64,000 nucleotides of DNA. It comes from Nematostella vectensis. Taxonomy: Eukaryota > Cnidaria > Anthozoa > Actiniaria > Edwardsiidae. The stretch covers positions 16,601,994 to 16,665,993 of the forward strand of contig NC_064040.1 in NCBI RefSeq assembly GCF_932526225.1, in the 5' to 3' direction. Under the pieces are notes generated by a model. That model was not told where the DNA came from. It saw nothing but the letters and a program-made list of their open reading frames with translations, and ran no database searches. The stretch's first letter is position 1, and each line of letters opens with the position of its first letter. Below are positions 35,001-48,400 of this stretch, in pieces. Made by a program: the position numbers and the translations under genes.

Positions 35001-38000
35001 TGCACCATGTAGTAGCGTAGATGGCAACCCAGTGTCAACCATGTAGTAGCGTAGATGCCAACCCAGTGCCCACCATGTAGTAGCGTAGATGACAACCCAG
35101 TGCCCACCATGTAGTAGCGTAGATGGCAACCCAGTGTTCACCATGTATTAGCGTGGATGGCTCCCCAGTGTGCACCATGTAGTAGCGTAGATGGCAACCC
35201 AGTGTCAACCATGTAGTAGCGTAGATGCCAACCCAGTGCCCACCATGTAGTAGCGTAGATGGCAACCCAGTGCCCACCATGCAGTAGCGTAGATGGCAAC
35301 CCAGTGCCCACCATGTAGTAGCGTAGATGCCAACCGAGTGCCCACCATGTAGTAGCGTAGATGCCAACCCAGTGCCCACCATGTAGTAGCGTGGATGGCA
35401 ACCGAGTGTCAAACATGTAGTAGCGTAGATGGCAATCCAGTGCCCACCATGTAGTAGCGTAGATGCCAACCGAGTGCCCACCATGTAGAAACGTAGATGC
35501 CAACCCAGTGCCCACCATGTAATAGCGTAGATGGCAACCGAGTGTCAAACATGTAGTAGCGTAGATGGCAATCCAGTGCCCACCATGTAGTAGCGTAGAT
35601 GGCAACCCAGTGTTCACCATGTATTAGCGTGGATGGCTCCCCAGTGTCCACCATGTAGTAGCGTAGATGGCAACCCAGTGTCCACCATGTAGTAGCGTAG
35701 ATGCCAACCCAGTGCCCACCATGTAATAGCGTAGATGCCAACCCAGTGTCCACCATGTAGTAGCGTAGATGGCAACCCAGTGCCCACCATGTAGTAGCGT
35801 AGATGCCAACCCAGTGCCCACCATGTAGTAGCGTAGATGCCAACCCAGTGTCCACCATGTAGTAGCGTAGATGGCAACCCAGTGCCCACCATGTAGTAGC
35901 GTAGATGCCAACCCAGTGTCCACCATGTAGTAGCGTAGATGGCAACCCAGTGCCCACCATGTAATAGCGTTGATGCCAACCCAGTGCCCACCATGTAGTA
36001 GCGTAGATGCCAACCCAGTGTCCACCATGTAGTACCATAGATGGCAACCCAGTGTTCACCATGTAGTAGCGTAGTTGCCAACCCAGTGCCCACCATGTAG
36101 TAGCGTAGATGGCAACCCAGTGCCCACCATGTATTAGCGTGGATGGCTCCCCAGTGTCTACCATGTAGTAGCGTAGATGGCAACCCAGTGTCAACCATGT
36201 AGTAGCGTAGATGGAAACCCAGTGCCCACCATGTAGTAGCGTAGATGGTAACCCAGTGCCCACCATGTAGTAGCGTAGATGGCAACCCAGTGTTCACCAT
36301 GTATTAGCGTGGATAGCTCCCAGTGTGCACCATGTAGTAGCGTAGATGGCAACCCAGTGTCAACCATGTAGTAGCGTAGATGCCAACCCAGTGCCCACCA
36401 TGTAGTAGCGTAGATGACAACCCAGTGCCCACCATGTAGTAGCGTAGATGGCAACCCAGTGTTCACCATGTATTAGCGTGGATGGCTCCCCAGTGTGCAC
36501 CATGTAGTAGCGTAGATGGCAACCCAGTGCCCACCATGTAGTAGCGTAGATGGCAACCCAGTGCCCACCATGTAGTAGCGTAGATGCCAACCCAGTGCCC
36601 ACCATGTAGTAGCGTAGATGGCAACCGAGTGTCAAACATGTAGTAGCGTAGATGCCAACCCAGTGCCCACCATGTAGTAGCGTAGATGGCAACCCAGTGC
36701 CCACCATGTAGTAGCGTAGATGGCAACCCAGTGCCCACCATGTAGTAGCGTAGATGGCAACCGAGTGTCAAACATGTAGTAGCGTAGATGGCAATCCAGT
36801 GCCCACCATGTAGTAGCGTAGATGGCAACCCAGTGTTCACCATGTATTAGCGTGGATGGCTCCCCAGTGTGCACCATGTAGTAGCGTAGACGGCAACCCA
36901 GTGCCCACCATGTAGTAGCGTAGATGGCAACCCAGTGCCCACCATGTAGTAGCGTAGATGCCAACCCAGTGCCCACCATGTAGTAGCGTAGATGGCAACC
37001 GAGTGTCAAACATGTAGTAGCGTAGATGCCAACCCAGTGCCCACCATGTAGTAGCGTAGATGGCAACCCAGTGCCCACCATGTAGTAGCGTAGATGGCAA
37101 CCCAGTGCCCACCATGTAGTAGCGTAGTTGGCAACCGAGTGTCAAACATGTAGTAGCGTAGATGGCAATCCAGTGCCCACCATGTTGTAGCGTAGATGGC
37201 AACCCAGTGTTCACCATGTATTAGCGTAGATGGCAACCCAGTGCCCACCATGTAGTAGCGTAGATGGCAACCCAGTGCCCACCATATAGTAGCGTAGATG
37301 CCAACCCAGTGCCCACCATGTAGTAGCGTAGATGGCAACCCAGTGCCCACCATGCAGTAGCGTAGATGGCAACCCAGTGCCCACCATGTAGTAGCGTAGA
37401 TGCCAACCGAGTGCCCACCATGTAGTAGCGTAGATGCCAACCCAGTGCCCACCATGTAGTAGCGTGGATGGCAACCGAGTGTCAAACATGTAGTAGCGTA
37501 GATGGCAATCCAGTGCCCACCATGTAGTAGCGTAGATGCCAACCCAGTGCCCACCATGTAGTAGCGTAGATGCCAACCGAGTGCCCACAATGTAGTAGCG
37601 TAGATGCCAACCCAGTGCCCACCATGTAGTAGCGTAGATGGCAACCGAGTGTCAAACATGTAGTAGCGTAGATGGCAATCCAGTGCCCACCATGTAGTAG
37701 CGTAGATGGCAACCCAGTGTTCACCATGTATTAGCGTGGATGGCTCCCCAGTGTCCACCATGTAGTAGCGTAGATGGCAACCCAGTGCCCACCATGTAGT
37801 AGCGTAGATGCCAACCCAGTGTCCACCATGTAGTAGCGTAGATGGCAACCCAGTGCCCACCATGTAATAGCGTTGATGCCAACCCAGTGCCCACCATGTA
37901 GTAGCGTAGATGCCAACCCAGTGTCCACCATGTATTAGCGTGGATGGCTCCCAGTGTCCACCATGTAGTAGCGTAGATGGCAACCCAGTGTCCACCATGT

Positions 38001-41000
38001 AGTAGCGTAAATGGCAACCCAGTGCCCACCATGTAGTAGCGTAGATGCCAACCCAGTGCCCACCATGTAGTAGCGTAGATGCCAACCCAGTGCCCACCAT
38101 GTAATAGCGTAGATGCCAACCCAGTGTCCACCATGTAGTAGCATAGATGGCAACCCAGTGTCCACCATGTAGTAGCGTAGATGCCAACCCAGTGTCCACC
38201 ATGTATTAGCGTGGATGGCTTCCAGTGTCCACCATGTAGTAGCGTAGATGGCAACCCAGTGCCCACCATGTAGTAGCGTAGATGCCAACCCAGTGTCCAC
38301 CATATAGTAGTGGAGTAGGGAACCCAGTGTCAACCATGTAGTAGCATGGATGGCTCCCCAGTGTCCACCATGTAGTAGTGGAGTAGGGAACCCAGTGTCC
38401 ACCATGTAGTAGCGTACATGGCAACCGAGTGCCCACCATGTAGTAGCGTAGATGCCAACCCAGTGTCCACCATGAAGTAGCGTAGATGGCAACCCAGTGT
38501 CCACCATGAAGTAGCGTAGATGCCAACCCAGTGTCCACCATGTAGTAGCGTAGATGGCAACCCAGTGTCCACCATGAAGTAGCGTACATGGCAACCGAGT
38601 GCCCACCATGTAGTAGCGTAGATGGCAACCCAGTGTCCACCATGAAGTAGCGTAGATGTCAACCCAGTGTCCACCATGTAGTAGCGTAGATGGCAACCCA
38701 GTGTCCACCATGAAGTAGCGTACATGGCAACCGAGTGCCCACCATGTAGTAGCGTACATGGCAACCCAGTGTCCACCATGAAGTAGCGTAGATGGCAACC
38801 CAGTGCCCACCATGTAGTAGCGTAGATGCCAACCCAGTGTCCACCATGTAGTACCATAGATGGCAACCCAGTGTTCACCATGTAGTAGCGTAGTTGCCAA
38901 CCCAGTGCCCACCATGTAGTAGCGTAGATGGCAACCCAGTGTCAACCATGTAGTAGCGTAGATGCCAACCCAGTGCCCACCATGTAGTAGCGTAGATGAC
39001 AACCCAGTGCCCACCATGTAGTAGCGTAGATGCCAACCCAGTGTTCACCATGTATTAGCGTGGATGGCTCCCCAGTGTGCACCATGTAGTAGCGTAGATG
39101 GCAACCCAGTGCCCACCATGTAGTAGCGTAAATGGCAAGCCAGTGCCCACCATGTAGTAGCGTGGATGCCAACCCAGTGCCCACCATGTAGTAGCGTAGA
39201 TGGCAACCGAGTGTCAAACATGTAGTAGCGTAGATGGCAACCCATTGCCCACCATGTAGTAGCGTAGATGGTAACCCAGTGCCCACCATGTAGTAGCGTA
39301 GATGGCAACCCATTGCCCACCATGTAGTAGTGTAGATGGCAACCCATTGCCCACCATGTAGTAGCGTAGATGGCAACCCATTGCCCACCATGTAGTAGCG
39401 TAGATGGTAACCCAGTGCCCACCATGTAGTAGCGTAGATGCCAACCCAGTGCCCACCATGTAGTAGCGTAGATGGCAACCCAGTGCCCACCATGTAGTAG
39501 CGTAGATGGCAACCCAGTGTCCACCATGTAGTAGCGTAGATGGCAACCGAGTGTCAAACATGTAGTAGCGTAGATGGCAATCCAGTGCCCACCATGTAGT
39601 AGCGTAGATGGCAACCCAGTGTTCACCATGTATTAGCGTGGATGGCTCCCCAGTGTCTACCATGTAGTAGCGTAGATGGCAACCCAGTGTCCACCATGTA
39701 GTAGTGGAGTAGGGAACCCAGTGTCCACCATGTAGTAGCGTAGATGGCAACCCAGTGTTCACCATGTATTAGCGTGGATGGCTCCCCAGTGTCTACCATG
39801 TAGTAGCGTAGATGGCAACCGAGTGTCAAACATGTAGTAGCGTAGATGGCAATCCAGTGCCCACCATGTAGTAGCGTAGATGGCAACCCAGTGTTCACCA
39901 TGTATTAGCGTGGATGGCTCCCCAGTGTCTACCATGTAGTAGCGTAGATGGCAACCCAGTGTCCACCATGTAGTAGTGGAGTAGGGAACCCAGTGTCCAC
40001 CATGTAGTAGTGGAGTAGGGAACCCAGTGTCCACCATGTAGTAGCGTAGATGGCAACCCAGTGTTCACCATGTATTAGCGTGGATGGCTCCCCAGTGTCT
40101 ACCATGTAGTAGCGTAGATGGCAACCGAGTGTCAAACATGTAGTAGCGTAGATGGCAATCCAGTGCCCACCATGTAGTAGCGTAGATGGCAACCCAGTGT
40201 TCACCATGTATTAGCGTGGATGGCTCCCCAGTGTCTACCATGTAGTAGCGTAGATGGCAACCCAGTGTCCACCATGTAGTAGTGGAGTAGGGAACCCAGT
40301 GCCCACCATGTAGTAGCGTAGATGGCAACCCAGTGTTCACCATGTATTAGCGTGGATGGCTCCCCAGTGTCTACCATGTAGTAGCGTAGATGGCAACCCA
40401 GTGTCCACCATGTAGTAGTGGAGTAGGGAACCCAGTGTCCACCATGTAGTAGCGTACATGGCAACCGAGTGCCCACCATGTAGTAGCGTAGGTGCCAACC
40501 CAGTGCCCACCATGTAGTAGCGTAGATGCCAACCCAGTGTCCACCATGTAGTACCATAGATGGCAACCCAGTGTTCACCATGTAGTAGCATAGTTGCCAA
40601 CCCAGTGCCCACCATGTAGTAGCGTAGATGGCAACCCAGTGCCCACCATGTATTAGCGTGGATGGCTCCCCAGTGTCTACCATGTAGTAGCGTAGATGGC
40701 AACCCAGTGTCAACCATGTAGTAGCGTAGATGGAAACCCAGTGCCCACCATGTAGTAGCGTAGATGCCAACCCAGTGCCCACCATGTAGTAGCGTAGATG
40801 CCAACCCAGTGCCCACCATGTAGTAGCGTAGATGCCAACCGAGTGCCCACCATGTAGTAGCGTAGATGCCAACCCAGTGTTCACCATGTATTAGCGTGGA
40901 TGGCTCCCCAGTGTCTACCATGTAGTAGCGTAGATGGCAACCCAGTGTCCACCATGTAGTAGTGGAGTAGGGAACCCAGTGTCCACCATGTAGTAGCGTA

Positions 41001-44000
41001 CATGGCAACCCAGTGTTCACCATGTATTAGCGTGGATGGCTCCCCAGTGTCTACCATGTAGTAGCGTAGATGGCAACCGAGTGTCAAACATGTAGTAGTG
41101 TAGATGGCAATCCAGTGCCCACCATGTAGTAGCGTAGATGGCAACCCAGTGTTCACCATGTATTAGCGTGGATGGCTCCCCAGTGTCTACCATGTAGTAG
41201 CGTAGATGGCAACCCAGTGTCCACCATGTAGTAGTGGAGTAGGGAACCCAGTGCCCACCATGTAGTAGCGTAGATGGCAACCCAGTGTTCACCATGTATT
41301 AGCGTGGATGGCTCCCCAGTGTCTACCATGTAGTAGCGTAGATGGCAACCCAGTGTCCACCATGTAGTAGTGGAGTAGGGAACCCAGTGTCCACCATGTA
41401 GTAGCGTAGATGGCAACCCAGTGCCCACCATGTAGTAGCGTAGATGGCAACCGAGTGCCCACCATGTAGTAGCGTAGGTGCCAACCCAGTGCCCACCATG
41501 TAGTAGCGTGGATGGCAACCGAGTGTCAAACATGTAGTAGCGTAGATGGTAACCCAGTGCCCACCATGTAGTAGCGTTGATGCCAACCCAGTGCCCACCA
41601 TGTAGTAGCGTAGATGGCAACCCAGTGTCCACCATGTAGTAGTGGAGTAGGGAACCCAGTGTCCACCATGTAGTAGCGTACATGGCAACCGAGTGCCCAC
41701 CATGTAGTAGCGTAGATGGCAACCCAGTGTCTACCATGTAGTAGCGTAGATGGCAACCCAGTGTCCACCATGTAGTAGTGGAGTAGGGAACCCAGTGTCC
41801 ACCATGTAGTAGCGTAGATGCCAACCCAGTGCCCACCATGTAGTAGCGTAGGTGCCAACCCAGTGCCCACCATGTAGTAGCGTAGATGGCAACCCAGTGT
41901 CTACCATGTAGTAGCGTAGATGGCAACCCAGTGTCCACCATGTAGTAGTGGAGTAGGGAACCCAGTGTCCACCATGTAGTAGCGTACATGGCAACCGAGT
42001 GCCCACCATGTAGTAGCGTAGATGGCAACCGAGTGCCCACCATGTAGTAGCGTAGATGCCAACCCAGTGCCCACCATGTAGTAGCGTAGATGGCAACCCA
42101 GTGTTCACCATGTATTAGCGTGGATGGCTCCCCAGTGTCTACCATGTAGTAGCGTAGATGGCAACCCAGTGTCCACCATGTAGTAGTGGAGTAGGGAACC
42201 CAGTGTCCACCATGTAGTAGCGTACATGGCAACCGAGTGCCCACCATGTAGTAGCGTAGGTGCCAACCCAGTGCCCACCATGTAGTAGCGTAGGTGCCAA
42301 CCCAGTGCCCACCATGTAGTAGCGTAGATGCCAACCCAGTGTCCACCATGTAGTACCATAGATGGCAACCCAGTGTTCACCATGTAGTAGCGTAGTTGCC
42401 AACCCAGTGCCCACCATGTAGTAGCGTAGATGGCAACCCAGTGCCCACCATGTATTAGCGTGGATGGCTCCCCAGTGTCTACCATGTAGTAGCGTAGATG
42501 GCAACCCAGTGTCAACCATGTAGTAGCGTAGATGGAAACCCAGTGCCCACCATGTAGTAGCGTAGATGCCAACCCAGTGCCCACCATGTAGTAGCGTAGA
42601 TGCCAACCCAGTGCCCACCATGTAGTAGCGTAGATGCCAACCGAGTGCCCACCATGTAGTAGCGTAGATGCCAACCCAGTGTTCACCATGTATTAGCGTA
42701 GTTGCCAACCCAGTGCCCACCATGTAGTAGCGTAGATGGCAACCCAGTGCCCACCATGTAGTAGCGTAGTTGCCAACCCAGTGCCCACCATGTAGTAGCG
42801 TAGATGCCAACCCAGTGCCCACCATGTAGTAGCGTAGATGCCAACCCAGTGTTCACCATGTAGAAGCGTAGATGGCAACCGAGTGCCCACCATGTAGTAG
42901 CGTAGGTGCCAACCCAGTGCCCACCATGTAGTAGCGTGGATGGCAACCGAGTGTCAAACATGTAGTAGCGTAGATGGTAACCCAGTGCCCACCATGTAGT
43001 AGCGTTGATGCCAACCCAGTGCCCACCATGTAGTAGCGTAGATGGCAACCCAGTGTCCACCATGTAGTAGTGGAGTAGGGAACCCAGTGTCCACCATGTA
43101 GTAGCGTACATGGCAACCGAGTGCCCACCATGTAGTAGCGTAGATGCCAACCGAGTGCCCACCATGTAGTAGCGTAGATGGCAACCCAGTGTTCACCATG
43201 TATTAGCGTGGATGGCTCCCCAGTGTCTACCATGTAGTAGCGTAGATGGCAACCCAGTGTCCACCATGTAGTAGTGGAGTAGGGAACCCAGTGTCCACCA
43301 TGTAGTAGCGTACATGGCAACCGAGTGCCCACCATGTAGTAGCGTAGGTGCCAACCCAGTGCCCACCATGTAGTAGCGTAGGTGCCAACCCAGTGCCCAC
43401 CATGTAGTAGCGTAGATGCCAACCCAGTGTCCACCATGTAGTACCATAGATGGCAACCCAGTGTTCACCATGTAGTAGCGTAGTTGCCAACCCAGTGCCC
43501 ACCATGTAGTAGCGTAGATGGCAACCCAGTGCCCACCATGTATTAGCGTGGATGGCTCCCCAGTGTCTACCATGTAGTAGCGTAGATGGCAACCCAGTGT
43601 CAACCATGTAGTAGCGTAGATGGAAACCCAGTGCCCACCATGTAGTAGCGTAGATGCCAACCCAGTGCCCACCATGTAGTAGCGTAGATGCCAACCCAGT
43701 GCCCACCATGTAGTAGCGTAGATGCCAACCGAGTGCCCACCATGTAGTAGCGTAGATGCCAACCCAGTGTTCACCATGTATTAGCGTAGTTGCCAACCCA
43801 GTGCCCACCATGTAGTAGCGTAGATGGCAACCCAGTGCCCACCATGTAGTAGCGTAGTTGCCAACCCAGTGCCCACCATGTAGTAGCGTAGATGCCAACC
43901 CAGTGCCCACCATGTAGTAGCGTAGATGCCAACCCAGTGTTCACCATGTAGTAGCGTAGATGGCAACCGAGTGCCCACCATGTAGTAGCGTAGGTGCCAA

Positions 44001-47000
44001 CCCAGTGCCCACCATGTAGTAGCGTGGATGGCAACCGAGTGTCAAACATGTAGTAGCGTAGATGGTAACCCAGTGCCCACCATGTAGTAGCGTTGATGCC
44101 AACCCAGTGCCCACCATGTAGTAGCGTAGATGGCAACCCAGTGTCCACCATGTAGTAGTGGAGTAGGGAACCCAGTGTCCACCATGTAGTAGCGTACATG
44201 GCAACCGAGTGCCCACCATGTAGTAGCGTAGATGGCAACCCAGTATCTACCATGTAGTAGCGTAGATGGCAACCCAGTGTCCACCATGTAGTAGTGGAGT
44301 AGGGAACCCAGTGTCCACCATGTAGTAGCGTACATGGCAACCGAGTGCCCACCATGTAGTAGCGTAGATGGCAACCCAGTGTCAACCATGTAGTAGCGTA
44401 GATGGCAACCCAGTGTTCACCATGTATTAGCGTGGATGGCTCCCCAGTGTCTACCATGTAGTAGCGTAGATGGCAACCCAGTGTCCACCATGTAGTAGTG
44501 GAGTAGGGAACCCAGTGTCCACCATGTAGTAGCGTACATGGCAACCGAGTGCCCACCATGTAGTAGCGTAGGTGCCAACCCAGTGCCCACCATGTAGTAG
44601 CGTAGATGCCAACCCAGTGTCCACCATGTAGTACCATAGATGGCAACCCAGTGTTCACCATGTAGTAGCGTAGTTGCCAACCCAGTGCCCACCATGTAGT
44701 AGCGTAGATGGCAACCCAGTGCCCACCATGTATTAGCGTGGATGGCTCCCCAGTGTCTACCATGTAGTAGCGTAGATGGCAACCCAGTGTCAACCATGTA
44801 GTAGCGTAGATGGAAACCCAGTGCCCACCATGTAGTAGCGTAGATGCCAACCCAGTGCCCACCATGTAGTAGCGTAGATGCCAACCCAGTGCCCACCATG
44901 TAGTAGCGTAGATGCCAACCGAGTGCCCACCATGTAGTAGCGTAGATGCCAACCCAGTGATCACCATGTAGTAGCGTAGATGGCAACCGAGTGCCCACCA
45001 TGTAGTAGCGTAGATGCCAACCCAGTGTTCACCATGTATTAGCGTAGTTGCCAACCCAGTGCCCACCATGTAGTAGCGTAGATGGCAACCCAGTGCCCAC
45101 CATGTAGTAGCGTAGTTGCCAACCCAGTGCCCACCATGTAGTAGCGTAGATGCCAACCCAGTGCCCACCATGTAGTAGCGTAGATGCCAACCCAGTGTTC
45201 ACCATGTATTAGCGTAGTTGCCAACCCAGTGCCCACCATGTAGTAGCGTAGATGGCAACCGAGTGTCAAACATGTAGTAGCGTAGATGGCAATCCAGTGC
45301 CCACCATGTAGTAGCGTAGATGGCAACCCAGTGTTCACCATGTATTAGCGTGGATGGCTCCCCAGTGTCCACCATGTAGTAGCGTAGATGGCAACCCAGT
45401 GCCCACCATGTAGTAGCGTAGATGCCAACCCAGTGTCCACCATGTAGTAGCGTAGATGGCAACCCAGTGCCCACCATGTAGTAGCGTAGATGCAAACCCA
45501 GTGCCCCCCATGTAGTAGCGTAGATGCCAACCCAGTGCCCACCATGTAGTAGCGTAGATGGCAACCCAGTGCCCACCATGTAATAGCGTAGATGCCAACC
45601 CAGTGTTCACCATGCAGTAGCGTAGATGGCAACCCAGTGCCCACCATGTAGTAGCGTAGATGCAAACCCAGTGCCCCCCATGTAGTAGCGTAGATGGCAA
45701 CCGAGTGTCAAACATGTAGTAGCGTAGATGGCAACCCAGTGCCCACCATGTAGTAGCGTAGATGGCAACCGAGTGTCAAACATGTAGTAGCGTAGATGGC
45801 AATCCAGTGCCCACCATGTAGTAGCGTAGATGCCAACCCAGTGCCCACCATGTAGTAGCGTAGATGGCAACCCAGTGCCCACCATGTAATAGGGTAGATG
45901 CCAACCCAGTGTTCACCATGCAGTAGCGTAGATGGCAACCCAGTGCCCACCATGTAGTAGCGTAGATGCAAACCCAGTGCCCCCCATGTAGTAGCGTAGA
46001 TGGCAACCGAGTGTCAAACATGTAGTAGCGTAGATGGCAACCCAGTGCCCACCATGTAGTAGCGTAGATGGCAACCGAGTGTCAAACATGTAGTAGCGTA
46101 GATGGCAATCCAGTGCCCACCATGTAGTAGCGTAGATGCCAACCCAGTGCCCCCCATGTAGTAGCGTAGATGGCAACCGAGTGTCAAACATGTAGTAGCG
46201 TAGATGCCAACCCAGTGCCCACCGTGTAGGTCCGTAGATGGCAACCCAGTTCCCACCATGTAGTAGCGTAGATGCCAACCCAGTGCCCACCATGTAGTAC
46301 CATAGATGGCAACCCAGTGCCCACCATGTAGTAGCGTAGATGGCAATCCAGTGCCCACCATGTAGTAGCGTAGATGGCAACCGAGTGTCAAACATGTAGT
46401 AGGGTAGATGCCAATCCAGTGCCCACCATGTAGTAGCGTAGATGGCAACCCAGTGCCCACCATGTAGTAGCGTAGATGGCAACCGAGTGCCCACCATGTA
46501 GTAGCGTAGATGGCAACCGAGTGCCCACCATGTATTAGCGTGGATGGCAACCCAGTGCCCACCATGAAGTAGCGTAGATGGCAACCCAGTGCCCACCATG
46601 AAGTAGCGTAGATGCCAACCGAGTGCCCACCATGTAGTAGCGTAGATGGCAACCCAGTGTCAACCATGTAGTAGCGTAGATGCCAACCGAGTGCCCACCA
46701 TGAAGTAGCGTAGATGGCAACCCAGTGTCCACCATGTAGTAGCGTAGATGGCAACCCAGTGTCCACCATGTAGTAGCGTAGATGGCAACCCAGTGTCAAC
46801 CATGTAGTAGCGTAGATGCCAACCCAGTGTCCACCATATAGTAGTGGAGTAGGGAACCCAGTGCCCACCATGTAGTAGCGTAGATGGCAACCCAGTGCCC
46901 ACCATGTAGTAGCGTAGATGCCAACCGAGTGCCCACCATGTAGTAGCGTAGATGGCAACCCAGTGCCCACCATGAAGTAGCGTAAATGGCAACCCAGTGC

Positions 47001-47765
47001 CCACCATGAAGTAGCGTAGATGCCAACCCAGTGCCCACCATGAAGTAGCGTAGTTGCCAACCGAGTGCCCACCATGTGGTAGCGTAGATGACAACCCAGT
47101 GTCAACCATGTAGTAGCGTAGATGCCAACCCAGTGCCCACCATGTAGTAGCGTAGATGGCAACCGAGTGTCAAACATGTAGTAGCGTAGATGCCAACCCA
47201 GTGCCCACCATGTAGTAGCGTAGATGGCAACCGAGTGTCAAACATGTAGTAGCGTAGATGGCAACCCAGTGCCCACCATGTAGTAGCGTAGATGGCAACC
47301 GAGTGTCAAACATGTAGTAGCGTAGATGGCAATCCAGTGCCCACCATGTAGTAGCGTAGATGCCAACCCAGTGCCCCCCATGTAGTAGCGTAGATGGCAA
47401 CTGAGTGTCAAACATGTAGTAGCGTAGATGCCAACCCAGTGCCCACCGTGTAGTAGCGTAGATGGCAACCCAGTGCCCACCATGTAGTAGCGTAGATGCC
47501 AACCCAGTGCCCACCATGTAGTACCATAGATGGCAACCCAGTGCCCACCATATAGTAGCGTAGATGCCAATCCAGTGCCCACCATGTAGTAGCGTAGATG
47601 GCAACCCAGTGCCCACCATGCAGTAGCGTAGATGCCAACCCAGTGTTCACCATGTATTAGCGTGGATGGCAACCCAGTGCCCCCCATGTAGTAGCGTAGA
47701 TGGCAACCCAGTGCCCACCATGTAGTAGCGTAGATGGCAATCCAGTGCCCACCATGTAGTTGCCT
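32031..47765. repeat. 34-bp megasatellite, ~460 copies, with nested higher-order repeats
   Basis: Uninterrupted tandem copies of a 34-bp unit with core CCCACCATGTAGTAGCGTAG followed by ATGGCAACCCAGTG (about 15.7 kb). Recurrent variants mark subfamilies: ATTAGCGTGGATGGCTCCCC, GAGTGTCAAACATG and, only right of ~38.3 kb, GTAGTGGAGTAGGGAACCC. Long blocks recur at fixed offsets: 1,325 bp (34,084-34,975 and 35,409-36,300), 3,398 bp (33,439-33,819 and 36,837-37,217), 2,005 bp (around 32,970 and 34,975), 1,088 bp (42,105-42,825 and 43,193-43,913) and 306 bp (39,623-40,343). These equal about 39, 100, 59, 32 and 9 units. All three minus-strand frames are free of stops over long stretches (up to 466 codons), because 34 is 1 modulo 3 and the unit has no stop on that strand. 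I do not call these genes. Confidence 0.97.
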
Positions 47766-48356
47766 AGTTGCAAGGCTCCAGGAATAAATCAAATATATAA
47801 CCACAACAGATAATATACAGAGATTATTACAGGGCAAGAGCTTGACATCGTTTTTATTCACGAGTTTTCGTGTCATATCACGAACGAGCGAGTACCCGAG
47901 CCATGTCATAATTTGTTTATAATTTGTTTATTTAAAATAGCTGGAAAACTGCCTTTTTACCGTGAAGTGATTTTGTATCACTACACTGATGCGATTTTTA
48001 TTTACGACTTTATCACACGATGACACAGTATGTAATAAACAAAAATATCAACCTTTTGCCTTGTAAATTAAATATATTTTTTTTTAAATAAAATAAGTTA
48101 TCTAACTTTCATTTTTAAATATATATAAGTATGAATTTGTCAATATCCAAAATAGATACAAAGATGCCAAAACAACATCGTAAAATAGATTACAATAGAG
48201 CGAATTTCAGATGAGTGGCTAAAAGAAGAAAAACAAAAACTACATGCCAATCATAAGGCAAGAAAACCAGGCTTTTTTGTTTTACCAATCCAACCAATAT
48301 AAATGCTAACAAAGCATGAGGACGTACCGGCACGAACTTGTGTCGCCTCCTATATA

Positions 48357-48400
48357 TTGTGTAGTTCCAGAAAATATCCATACCCCCTCCCCCCTACAAA
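48357..48400. mobile_element. One-ended MITE copy
   Basis: TTGTGT followed by AGTTCCAGAAAATATCCATA and a C-rich stretch, the same left end as the element at 19,124-19,352. The right end is not found. Confidence 0.6.

Noticed and set aside
32031-47765. Possible CRISPR array or tandem-repeat protein gene
   Set aside because: Units are directly adjacent with no spacers, in an animal genome. Frames are open only because the unit lacks stops on one strand; no start context, introns or unique flanking coding sequence.
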